Shown: in pieces, positions 1-6,597 of the stretch
Layout of the letters: the number at the start of each line of letters is the position of its first letter
Numbering within the stretch: the stretch's first letter is position 1
Source: Deferribacteraceae bacterium
GTDB taxonomy: Bacteria > Chrysiogenota > Deferribacteres > Deferribacterales > JAISNW01
NCBI GenBank assembly: GCA_031278965.1
Contig: JAITJJ010000123.1
Span: 1-6,612, forward strand
Reading direction: 5' to 3'
DNA length: 6,612 nucleotides
Position numbers and translations under genes: made by a program
The notes under the pieces: generated by a model
What the model saw: only the letters and a program-made list of their open reading frames with translations
What the model was told of the DNA's origin: nothing
Database searches by the model: none

Positions 1-180
1 GTAACTATCCGTCAGCACCTCTGTATACGAGGTGAGAGGAACTTGAACACTGGCCAGTTCGGCAGAATCCTTTGATACGTATCCGAAAACATATATGGAT
101 ACCACCGATGCCGCCATAGCAACAAAAAAGAGGAGCAATATGGAAAGATTGATGCGAAATGAGAGAGACAGCTTATTCAT
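1..180 (-). CDS. N-terminal part of a membrane sensor protein (chemoreceptor- or histidine-kinase-like), cut by the window edge
   Basis: Reading the minus strand from an ATG at 180-178 gives 60 codons without a stop up to the window edge. A good ribosome binding site (TGAGG) lies 7-8 nt before the ATG. The protein starts with a short basic segment (K3, R9), then a hydrophobic membrane helix at about residues 12-33. A polar, helix-prone stretch follows (residues 36-60, containing VQVPLTSYTEVLTDS). A short cytoplasmic tail, one membrane helix and then a helical extracytoplasmic region are typical of methyl-accepting chemotaxis proteins and some sensor kinases, whose ligand domains are often helical bundles. 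The signalling domain that would decide between these lies outside the window. The gene is divergent from the efflux operon. That it is a real gene rests on frame, RBS and membrane topology; the class is an inference. Confidence 0.7.
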   Translation of the reverse strand, partial: MNKLSLSFRINLSILLLFFVAMAASVVSIYVFGYVSKDSAELASVQVPLTSYTEVLTDSY

Positions 181-300
181 TATGGAACCTCAATAAAAAT
201 ATTTTATTTAAACGTTAGTCCTTTTCTTTCCGTTTTCAATCCACTAACTAAGGTTTCGGATAGCGCGGCAGGAAAAGCGCTTTAAAAGAAGGCAGCACCG

Positions 301-330
301 TTGAAAACCCGCCCCTTCATTTAATACAAT
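301..330 (+). promoter_or_regulatory. Candidate promoter P1 of the efflux operon
   Basis: TTGAAA at 301-306 (5 of 6 matches to TTGACA) and TACAAT at 325-330 (5 of 6 to TATAAT) are separated by 18 bp. Transcription would begin near 337 and leave a leader of about 60 nt before the GTG start at 400. This is based on matches to the sigma-70 consensus only. A second candidate lies about 40 bp downstream, so either or both could be used. Confidence 0.5.
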
Positions 331-342
331 CAAATTATTTGC

Positions 343-371
343 TTTATAACCACAATAATAACCACTATAAT
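343..371 (+). promoter_or_regulatory. Candidate promoter P2 of the efflux operon
   Basis: A perfect -10 hexamer TATAAT lies at 366-371. The best-spaced -35 element is TTTATA at 343-348 (17-bp spacer, 4 of 6 matches). The predicted start near 378 would give a leader of about 20 nt carrying the ribosome binding site. The weak -35 suggests that activity may depend on an activator or on the nearby repeats. The spacer is largely made of the 12-bp tandem duplication described separately. Confidence 0.4.
346..369 (+). repeat. 12-bp tandem duplication in the efflux promoter region
   Basis: ATAACCACAATA (346-357) is followed directly by ATAACCACTATA (358-369), with 11 of 12 positions identical. The second copy runs into the TATAAT -10 hexamer at 366-371. 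A directly repeated site spaced about one helical turn apart can be a binding site for a regulator, but it could also be a chance slippage product. No regulator gene in the window can be assigned to it. Confidence 0.5.
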
Positions 372-399
372 GCGTCTGTATTTTTAGCGAGGTGCAGTT

Positions 400-1464
400 G
401 TGAAAAAAGTAGCAGCAGTTCTGTTGGTGTTGCTAGCCATTGGTCTTACAGGATCCAAGCTCTATTCCAACAAGCTTATAATAACTGAAAAATCAATGCT
501 TAAAGGCGATATTGACTCCTTTCCCGTATATGCAGACGAGGCGGCGTCTCGCACGTATTCCGAAAACGTGATCTTTGACGGCGTTCTTAAGGCGGATGAA
601 GAGGTTTCCGTTCACTCCGAAATGGCGGGAACGGTGGCAAACAAATACAAAAAAGCCGGAGATAAAGTATCAAAAGGAGAATTGATCGCTTTGGTGGATA
701 ATTCCCTTGAAAAGGAGCTTTTGCGCATAGCGGAGCTGAACTTGGCGACGGCGGCAAAAGAGCTTGAACGGGCAAAAAACCTCCTTGATTCCAGCGCCAT
801 CTCTCCCGCAAAATATGAGTCGACTCTGGTTGCCTACCGTCAGGCGCAAACCTCGGTTACAAACCTGAAAAAACAGGTGGAGCGCTCCTATATCCGCTCC
901 CCCCTCGCCGGAGTCATAGATACAGATTATTTTGAAGCAGGAGCACTCTTAAACGTGGGTTCCCAAGTAGCGGACATAGTTTCTACAGCAGGGCTTAAAA
1001 TGGTTGCCAAAGTGAGCGAAGAGGAAGTGATAAAGCTGAAAATCGGCGATAGGGCTGAAATGTATGCGGATGTTCTTCCAAATCTTAAATTCAGCGGCAA
1101 AATATCCCGCATAGGCACAAACGCCAACCGCTCTTTTAACTATACTGTGGAGATTGCGGTTGATAACCCGTCCGCCCTCTATAAAAACGGGGGGATTAGG
1201 CCGGGGATGTATGTGAAAGCAGCTATAAAATCCTATGAGAACAAACTCTTTATGGTGCCTAAATCTGCCCTTGTAAACGATGCGGGGGAAAGCGTTGTTT
1301 TTGTTCTGGAAGGCGAAAAGGCGCTTTTACGTCCCGTTAAAACCGGCAGGCGGGATGATCTCTTCGTGGAGATAACAAACGGATTAAAAGCGGGTGATAT
1401 TGTTATAACCAGCGGGCAGATAAATCTAAAGGACGGAACATTGGTGCACAGGGTGACGGAATGA
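400..1464 (+). CDS. Periplasmic adaptor (membrane fusion protein) of an RND efflux pump
   Basis: This adaptor should bridge the inner-membrane RND pump encoded next to it and an outer-membrane channel. The 354-residue product begins with a basic and hydrophobic export segment (residues 1-23). It has no lipobox and no cysteine anywhere, so it is not a lipoprotein of the AcrA type. It is probably held by the uncleaved N-terminal helix or is free in the periplasm. The first half of the lipoyl-like domain is at about 65-100 (SEMAGTVANKYKKAGDKVSKGELIA). A short alpha-helical hairpin follows at about 101-160, and the second lipoyl half at about 163-195 (RSPLAGVIDTDYFEAGALL). The beta-barrel is at about 198-280 and the membrane-proximal domain at about 285-354 (VPKSALV, LKAGDIVITSGQ). 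The start is GTG, supported by GAGGTG at 389-394, 5 nt upstream. The stop overlaps the next start in ATGA, indicating translational coupling. Substrate unknown. The family call is firm. Confidence 0.93.
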   Translation: MKKVAAVLLVLLAIGLTGSKLYSNKLIITEKSMLKGDIDSFPVYADEAASRTYSENVIFDGVLKADEEVSVHSEMAGTVANKYKKAGDKVSKGELIALVDNSLEKELLRIAELNLATAAKELERAKNLLDSSAISPAKYESTLVAYRQAQTSVTNLKKQVERSYIRSPLAGVIDTDYFEAGALLNVGSQVADIVSTAGLKMVAKVSEEEVIKLKIGDRAEMYADVLPNLKFSGKISRIGTNANRSFNYTVEIAVDNPSALYKNGGIRPGMYVKAAIKSYENKLFMVPKSALVNDAGESVVFVLEGEKALLRPVKTGRRDDLFVEITNGLKAGDIVITSGQINLKDGTLVHRVTE

Positions 1465-4400
1465 ATTTTATAAAATTTGCCATAGTCCGCCCCACCGCGG
1501 TTGCAGTTCTCTTTATTATATTGGTAGTATTCGGTATTTTCTCTTCCACCGCCCTTAAACAAGAGCTGGTCCCCCGCATAACCCTCCCGTATATCCTTGT
1601 TTCTGCCGTTTATCCCGGAGCCAACGCAACAGAGGTGGAAACTTCCGTTACAAAAAAGTTGGAAGACGCCGTTTCTTCCCTTGAAGGGATAAAGAATATC
1701 AACTCCCGCTCCCAGGAAAATCTGGCGATAATATTCATTGAATTTCAGCACGGCACAGACACCACCTATGCCCTCATCAACGCCAACCAGAAGATATCCG
1801 CCATAAAACGCACACTTCCTGATACTTTGGAGGAACCCTCAGTTTCCTCCTTCAATATGAACGATATGCCGGTCATTAACCTTGGGGTTACCTCCCTTCT
1901 CAGCAGTGTAGAAACCCGCGACTTGGTAAAGAACGAGATTCAGCCCCTTATTGAAAATATTCCAGGAGTGGCCTCCGTAACTCTAAACGGCGGCAGTGAA
2001 CGAGAGATACAGGTCAATATCTATCCCGACCGACTCTACGCTTATAATTTAAGTATTTTAGAGGTGACTCAAGCCATAAACTCTTCCAATCTGGATTTCC
2101 CTGCCGGAAAGCTGAAAAATGAGAGCGGGCAGACCACCATCCGTCTCTCCGGTAAGTATGCAAGCCTTAAAGATATAGAAGATATAGTGGTTTCCGCAGG
2201 AGAAGACGGAACGGTAAAACTTGGGGAGATTGCAAAGGTGGAGGATACTGTTAAGGAAAAGACGAATATTACGCGGCTGGATGGAAAAGACGCTTTGGGT
2301 ATCAGCATCCTAAAGCGGGAAGATGCAAATACCGTTGCCGTTGCCCATGGAACTCTGGCGCTCATAACGGATATGGAACTCCGGTACAGGGCGGAAGGGC
2401 TTAAATTCACAGTAGCCTCCAACGCTGCCGATTTTACGGAAGCCGCAACCGCTTCCGTCATAGAAGACCTAATCCTTGCGATAATTCTTGTAAGCCTTGC
2501 TATGCTCATCTTTCTGCACAGTTTCAGGAATATGCTTATTGTTGCTGTCGCCATCCCCGTCAGCCTTGTATCCACCTTCACTGCAATGCTCCTCCTCAAT
2601 TTTACCTTAAACCTCCTCTCCTTAATGGCGCTCTCTCTGGTGGTGGGGATATTGGTGGACGATGCAATAGTGGTCATAGAAAATATTCACCGCCATATGG
2701 AGATGGGAAAATCCGCGGGGATTGCGGTTTTTGATGCCATGAAGGAGATTGCGGGCACCGTCATGTCCATAACCCTCGTTATAGTGGTGGTTTTTGTGCC
2801 TATAAGCGTAGTGAACAATATGGTGGCGGAGCTCTTCCGGCAGTTTGCGCTGGTGGTGGCGATAGCAACCCTTTTAAGCCTCCTTGTTTCCTTTACCATA
2901 GTGCCCACTCTGACCGCCCGTTTCGGCAAACTTGCGCATTACAGAAAAGGGAGTTTTGCTGAAAAAGCATCCTCTCTGGTGGAAAGGGGGATCGGGGCGT
3001 TCTCCAACCTTATAACGGATATATTAAACTGGGCGCTCGCCCACAAGATTGCGGTTTCTCTCCTTACGTTCATCCTCTTTGCGGGATCGCTCTCCCTCTT
3101 GCCCTTTAAGTTTATAGGAACGGAGTTTGCAAGTGCGGGGGATCGCTCGGAGTTTTATATAAAATTGGAGCTTCCGCAATCTGCCACCTTAGAGGAAACG
3201 GAAACTTTAACTAGAAAGGCGGAGAACATAATCAGGGAACACCCTTTGATGACCCCGTTTTATTCCACAATAGGGGCATCGGACTACGGAATTCCGCAGG
3301 CAAACCGCTCCGAGATTCTGGTTAAGCTGGTAGACAAGGATAAGAGAACACTCTCGGATCGGGAATTGGCGATAAATATAAAAACCGTGCTGCAGGAAAA
3401 ACTTGTGGGGGCAAAATACACCATCGCCCTCTCTAATATTATGGGAGGGGCGGACGACTCCCCGATACAGGTTATAGTAAAAGGAGATAATATCGAGGAA
3501 GCTCACAAAAGGGCGGCGGAACTCCTAAAAAAAGTTGCCGTCATACAAGGGGTAACTGATGCCAAACTCTCAGCGGATGCTTCCGCTCCGGAAATGTCAA
3601 TAGTCCTGAATAAGGAGAAGATGCTCCAACTCGGCGTGGGGGTATCCCAGTTCGGAAATGCTTTATATAATGCGTTTGCAGGGAATACAGATTCCAAATA
3701 TCAAGACGGGAAATACGAATATGATATAAATATCCGCTATGCGGACGGTTACCGCCGCCTGCGGCAAGACCTCACAAGTTTTGAACTGAAGAATAACTAC
3801 GGCGAACAGGTGAAAGCAATACAGTTTGCATCCTTTGAGGACACACAGGGGCAGGTTCTGCTGGAAAGGCACAACCGCCGCAGTTCCGTGACCGTTTCCG
3901 CCCAAACCCTGGGGAGAACAAGCGGAGAGATCGGCGCTGATGTCCGTCAGGCAGTGGCAGAGCTGGGATTAGAAAGAGATGTGGAATACGGAGGAGATAT
4001 GTCTATGCAGACTGAAGGGTTTCAGACTTTGGGGCTGGCGCTCTTAGTCTCCGTAATACTCTCTTACCTGATACTTGTGGCGCTCTATAACAGCTTCTTT
4101 TATCCGTTTGTGACAATAGCCGCGGTGCCCCTCTCCTTTATAGGCGCTCTGCTTGCCCTTGCACTGACGCAGGAGACTTTAAGCATATTGTCCATGCTCG
4201 GTTTTATTATGCTCACGGGGCTTGTAATAAAGAATGCCGTCATTGTGGTTGACTTTGCCAACACCCTCAAGGAAAACGGAGCGTCCACGCGGGAAGCCCT
4301 GGTAAAATCGGTTCGCCTCCGTTTCAGACCCGTGCTTATGACAACGCTGTCCATGATAATCGGGATGCTCCCCATAGCCCTTGCAACCGGAGATGCCGCC

Positions 4401-4562
4401 GAATGGAAGAATGGGATAGGGTGCGCTCTCATAGGCGGGTTAATCAGCTCCATGTTCTTAACGATGATAATCGTGCCCCTCATATATGAGGTCTTTGATA
4501 ACCTCTTAATCAAATTGCATATTTCAACAGAGAGGAAAAAGGTGGTGTTGGAAGAGATATAA
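1461..4562 (+). CDS. RND-family proton-driven inner-membrane efflux pump (AcrB/HAE1-like)
   Basis: This protein should export small hydrophobic or amphiphilic compounds by proton antiport, as a trimer in the inner membrane. Its 1033 residues match the usual RND length, with the duplicated topology of six plus six helices. TM1 is at about 11-33, TM2-TM6 at about 337-482, TM7 at about 529-551, TM8 at 857-876, TM9 at 882-901, TM10 at 907-931, TM11 at 955-975 and TM12 at 986-1009. Two large periplasmic porter and docking loops lie at about 34-335 and 552-856. The proton-relay residues of AcrB (D407, D408, K940, R971, T978) have clear counterparts: D400 and D401 in the TM4 motif GILVDDAIVVIENI, K924 in IKNAVIVVDFA, R954 and T961 in RFRPVLMTT. 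The paired aspartates favour the drug-exporter type, but the substrate cannot be read from sequence. The start overlaps the adaptor stop by 4 nt; AGGGTGA just upstream can serve as RBS. No outer-membrane factor gene follows. Confidence 0.95.
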   Translation: MNFIKFAIVRPTAVAVLFIILVVFGIFSSTALKQELVPRITLPYILVSAVYPGANATEVETSVTKKLEDAVSSLEGIKNINSRSQENLAIIFIEFQHGTDTTYALINANQKISAIKRTLPDTLEEPSVSSFNMNDMPVINLGVTSLLSSVETRDLVKNEIQPLIENIPGVASVTLNGGSEREIQVNIYPDRLYAYNLSILEVTQAINSSNLDFPAGKLKNESGQTTIRLSGKYASLKDIEDIVVSAGEDGTVKLGEIAKVEDTVKEKTNITRLDGKDALGISILKREDANTVAVAHGTLALITDMELRYRAEGLKFTVASNAADFTEAATASVIEDLILAIILVSLAMLIFLHSFRNMLIVAVAIPVSLVSTFTAMLLLNFTLNLLSLMALSLVVGILVDDAIVVIENIHRHMEMGKSAGIAVFDAMKEIAGTVMSITLVIVVVFVPISVVNNMVAELFRQFALVVAIATLLSLLVSFTIVPTLTARFGKLAHYRKGSFAEKASSLVERGIGAFSNLITDILNWALAHKIAVSLLTFILFAGSLSLLPFKFIGTEFASAGDRSEFYIKLELPQSATLEETETLTRKAENIIREHPLMTPFYSTIGASDYGIPQANRSEILVKLVDKDKRTLSDRELAINIKTVLQEKLVGAKYTIALSNIMGGADDSPIQVIVKGDNIEEAHKRAAELLKKVAVIQGVTDAKLSADASAPEMSIVLNKEKMLQLGVGVSQFGNALYNAFAGNTDSKYQDGKYEYDINIRYADGYRRLRQDLTSFELKNNYGEQVKAIQFASFEDTQGQVLLERHNRRSSVTVSAQTLGRTSGEIGADVRQAVAELGLERDVEYGGDMSMQTEGFQTLGLALLVSVILSYLILVALYNSFFYPFVTIAAVPLSFIGALLALALTQETLSILSMLGFIMLTGLVIKNAVIVVDFANTLKENGASTREALVKSVRLRFRPVLMTTLSMIIGMLPIALATGDAAEWKNGIGCALIGGLISSMFLTMIIVPLIYEVFDNLLIKLHISTERKKVVLEEI

Positions 4563-4696
4563 AAAGCCTTCTTGCCTAAAAACATGCCGCAAACATTTAC
4601 AAAAAACCGAACGTCCAAATTCCTTGATACTATTCTTGACAGTGGGCGGCGGAGGTCGTAATATGTTAAGGTTCTAAAAAACTTTCTGGAGGATAT
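4563..4696 (+). promoter_or_regulatory. Intergenic region with a near-consensus promoter for pckG
   Basis: TTGACA at 4636-4641 is a perfect -35 hexamer. After exactly 17 bp comes TAATAT at 4659-4664 (4 of 6 matches to TATAAT). The predicted transcription start is near 4671, giving a leader of about 26 nt that contains the strong ribosome binding site GGAGG (4688-4692), 4 nt before the ATG. The short leader leaves no room for a riboswitch. Between the pump stop codon and the promoter (4563-4635) I find no stable hairpin followed by a T-run, so some read-through from the efflux operon into pckG is possible. Confidence 0.75.
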
Positions 4697-6517
4697 ATGA
4701 AAGTCAGCGAATTAAAACACGGCGGTCTTAAAAAATGGGTGGAAGAGGCGATAGCCCTTATGACTCCCGATTCCGCAGAAGTTTGTGACGGAAGCAGGGA
4801 AGAGTATGACGCTATGATCGGTTTAACCATAGAGAGCGGGCTTGCCACCCCTCTAAACCCTGATATTTTGCCCGGATCAGTTCTGTTCAGATCCGATCCC
4901 TCCGATGTTGCAAGGGTGGAAAACAGGACATATATTGCGTCAAACAATAAAGAGGATGCCGGTCCCACCAATAACTGGATTGATCCTGCGGAGCTTAAAA
5001 AGATTATGACAGAGTTATACAAAGGGTGCATGAAAGGGCGGACAATGTATGTGATCCCGTTTTCCATGGGTCCGGTTGGTTCTGAAATCGCTAAAATAGG
5101 CATTGAAATCACCGATTCTCCATATGTTGTCGCCAATATGCATATTATGACCAGAGTCGGCTCAAAGGTGCTGGATGTGCTTGGAACAGACGGGAGTTAC
5201 GTGCCCTGTTTTCACTCGGTGGGCAAACCGCTTGCGCCGAGAGAAAAAGATAACGGCGTGTGGCCTTGCGCCCCCCTTGATAAAAAATATATATCCCACT
5301 TCCCTGAAACCCGCGAAATCTGGTCATACGGTTCAGGCTACGGCGGCAACGCTCTGCTTGGCAAAAAGTGCCTTGCGCTTAGAATCGCCTCCGTTCTTGC
5401 CCGAGATGAGGGGTGGCTTGCGGAACATATGCTTATCCTGAAGATTACCAACCCTAAGGGTGAGGTGAAATATATTACAGGGGCTTTCCCGTCCGCCTGC
5501 GGCAAGACAAACCTTGCTATGCTCATCCCGACGCTTCCTGGGTGGAAGGTGGAAACTGTGGGCGATGATATAGCTTGGATGAAGTTCGGCAAAGACGGGA
5601 GGCTATACGCCATCAACCCCGAAGCCGGCTTTTTTGGGGTTGCGCCGGGCACTTCCCTTGAATCCAACCCCAATGCGATGAAAACCATAAGCAAAAATAC
5701 CATTTACACCAATGTCGCCCTCACGGAAGATAAAAATGTATGGTGGGAAGGGATAGGCTATGACGCGCCGGGCAAGCTTATAGACTGGAACGGCAATGTT
5801 TGGTATCAAGACAAAAACAATAAAGGTCAGAAACCTGCGGCACACCCCAACGCCCGTTTTACAGGTCCTGCAAATCAGTGTCCCGCCATTGCAAAAGAGT
5901 GGGAGGATCCCGCAGGAGTTCCGATAAGCGCATTTTTATTCGGCGGACGCCGCCCCAGAACCATCCCTCTTGTAAATCAAGCTAAAAGTTGGGCTCACGG
6001 GGTTTTTATGGGCTCCATAGTGGGTTCAGAGGTAACGGCGGCGGCTCTTGACCTTAAAGAGGGCACCATACGGCGAGATCCGTTTGCTATGCTTCCCTTT
6101 TGCGGTTACCATATGGGAGATTATTTCCAACATTGGATAAATATCGGCAAAAAAGGCGATCCAGATAAGCTGCCAAAGATCTTCTTTGTAAACTGGTTCC
6201 GCAAGACCGAGTCCGGCAAATGGCTCTGGCCAGGATACGGCGAAAACTCCAGGGTTCTTGCCTGGATATTTGACCGCTGCTCAGGTGTTGGCTCAGCCGT
6301 TGACACCCCCATAGGCTACCTGCCAACTGAAGATGCAATTACTCCTCCCAGCGGCGTAAGCAGCGAGGACTTAAAAGAGCTCTTGAGCGTTGATATAAAA
6401 GGGTGGAAAGCGGAAATTGCAGATGTCCGCCAAAATCACTATCCTAAATTCGGCGATAAACTCCCTAAAGAGCTTTTTGCCGAGTTAAACGCCATAGAAA
6501 AAAGATTAAACTCATAG
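4697..6517 (+). CDS. pckG: Phosphoenolpyruvate carboxykinase, GTP-dependent (EC 4.1.1.32)
   Basis: This cytosolic enzyme converts oxaloacetate and GTP to phosphoenolpyruvate, CO2 and GDP. It is the entry step of gluconeogenesis from TCA intermediates, and in some anaerobes it runs toward oxaloacetate. The 606 residues align over their full length with rat cytosolic PEPCK from memory. Visible counterparts of catalytic residues (rat number in brackets) are R73 (R87), K224 (K244) and H244 (H264) as metal ligands, and the P-loop FPSACGKTN at 264-272 with the reactive cysteine C268 (C288), K270 (K290) and T271. Also present are D290-D291 in VGDDIAWM (D310-D311), R387 in HPNARF (R405), GGRRP at 416-420, and the mobile lid near 444-456 (SEVTAAALDLKEG). 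The guanine-binding segment is at 500-517, with W500, F501, W509, Y514 and N517, so two of the usual phenylalanines are Trp and Tyr. The start is set by GGAGG 4 nt upstream. The stop TAG is followed directly by an in-frame TGA. Confidence 0.97.
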   Translation: MKVSELKHGGLKKWVEEAIALMTPDSAEVCDGSREEYDAMIGLTIESGLATPLNPDILPGSVLFRSDPSDVARVENRTYIASNNKEDAGPTNNWIDPAELKKIMTELYKGCMKGRTMYVIPFSMGPVGSEIAKIGIEITDSPYVVANMHIMTRVGSKVLDVLGTDGSYVPCFHSVGKPLAPREKDNGVWPCAPLDKKYISHFPETREIWSYGSGYGGNALLGKKCLALRIASVLARDEGWLAEHMLILKITNPKGEVKYITGAFPSACGKTNLAMLIPTLPGWKVETVGDDIAWMKFGKDGRLYAINPEAGFFGVAPGTSLESNPNAMKTISKNTIYTNVALTEDKNVWWEGIGYDAPGKLIDWNGNVWYQDKNNKGQKPAAHPNARFTGPANQCPAIAKEWEDPAGVPISAFLFGGRRPRTIPLVNQAKSWAHGVFMGSIVGSEVTAAALDLKEGTIRRDPFAMLPFCGYHMGDYFQHWINIGKKGDPDKLPKIFFVNWFRKTESGKWLWPGYGENSRVLAWIFDRCSGVGSAVDTPIGYLPTEDAITPPSGVSSEDLKELLSVDIKGWKAEIADVRQNHYPKFGDKLPKELFAELNAIEKRLNS

Positions 6518-6527
6518 TGATTGCCTG

Positions 6528-6563
6528 TCTGAGTCTGAGGCTTAGGCTTAGCCTTAGCCTTAG
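6528..6563 (+). repeat. Run of three duplicated hexamers (short tandem repeat)
   Basis: Beginning 10 nt after the pckG stop, six hexamers follow one another without a gap: TCTGAG twice (6528-6539), GCTTAG twice (6540-6551) and CCTTAG twice (6552-6563). All fit the pattern NCTKAG (K = G or T). Each unit is an exact duplicate of its partner, and neighbouring pairs differ at only one or two positions. This is seen directly in the sequence. It may have arisen by replication slippage. Because CTNAG is itself nearly palindromic, the run also folds on itself, as described in the overlapping hairpin entry. Confidence 0.85.
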
Positions 6564-6565
6564 AC
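6533..6565 (+). terminator. Long stem-loop after pckG, possible 3'-end hairpin
   Basis: The 33 nt from 6533 to 6565 are an almost perfect inverted repeat centred on 6549. GTCT pairs with AGAC at the ends, and two AGGCT blocks pair with two AGCCT blocks. One G-U wobble (6537 with 6561) and one T-T mismatch (6543 with 6555) interrupt the stem. Allowing a three-base UUA loop, the stem has 13 Watson-Crick pairs and one wobble. It lies 15 nt after the pckG stop codon, where a transcript end is expected. However, it is followed by GCGCTTGC rather than a T-run, so it is not a classic intrinsic terminator. It may stabilise the mRNA 3' end, support termination with other factors, or act in both directions. 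Confidence 0.5.
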
Positions 6566-6575
6566 GCGCTTGCTT

Positions 6576-6585
6576 TCCGGCCGGA
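6576..6585. repeat. 10-bp perfect palindrome
   Basis: TCCGGCCGGA is its own reverse complement. It sits 10 nt beyond the hairpin in the 3' region of pckG. It has no loop, so it is more likely a DNA-level site (protein or restriction-modification target) than an RNA hairpin, or it is a chance occurrence. Its role is unknown. Confidence 0.35.
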
Positions 6586-6597
6586 CACTGAAATCCA

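Larger units (their letters stand above)
181..399. promoter_or_regulatory. Divergent intergenic region between the sensor gene and the efflux operon
   Basis: This 219-bp stretch separates two divergent genes and must hold both start regions. Toward the efflux operon it has two candidate sigma-70-type promoters, listed separately. It also contains a perfect 10-bp palindrome (AAAGCGCTTT, 274-283), an inverted repeat AGCGC/GCGCT (262-266 with 277-281), a small inverted repeat CAAAT-T-ATTTG (331-341) just downstream of the first -10 box, and a 12-bp tandem duplication (346-369). Toward the sensor gene the sequence is very AT-rich (191-211), but I find no minus-strand -35/-10 pair that I would defend. 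I see no sigma-54 (GG-N10-GC type) or clear sigma-28 site. No coding frame or RNA gene is evident. Confidence 0.6.

Noticed and set aside
181..260. Sigma-70 or sigma-28 promoter for the minus-strand sensor gene
   Set aside because: Only a TTGAAA at 238-233 on the minus strand was noted. At acceptable spacing there is no good -10 box (the AT-rich boxes lie 23 bp or more away), and no flagellar-type consensus pair is present.
1233..1751. Minus-strand open frame of 172 codons across the adaptor-pump junction
   Set aside because: It is antisense to two conserved proteins and their coupled start/stop, and no domain is recognisable in the translation.
2069..2677. Minus-strand open frame of 202 codons inside the RND pump gene
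   Set aside because: It lies entirely antisense to a strongly conserved pump sequence, and its product is low-complexity (rich in S, T, I, R) with no recognisable domain. It is a shadow of the plus-strand codons.
4100..4618. Minus-strand open frame of 172 codons covering the pump 3' end
   Set aside because: Most of it is antisense to conserved TM8-TM12 codons. It begins in the short intergenic region without a convincing ribosome binding site, and the product resembles no known family.
4563..4635. Terminator for the efflux operon
   Set aside because: There are A-rich runs on this strand, but I could not pair any stem of useful length followed by a T-run.
5175..5441. Plus-strand open frame of 88 codons inside pckG
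   Set aside because: It is out of frame within a canonical PEPCK region that contains the metal-binding residues K224 and H244.
6540..6563. Telomere-like repeat (the run contains TTAGGC/TTAGCC strings)
   Set aside because: Only a few units are present, in mixed forms, inside a bacterial gene context next to pckG. The resemblance to TTAGGC telomeric repeats is coincidental.
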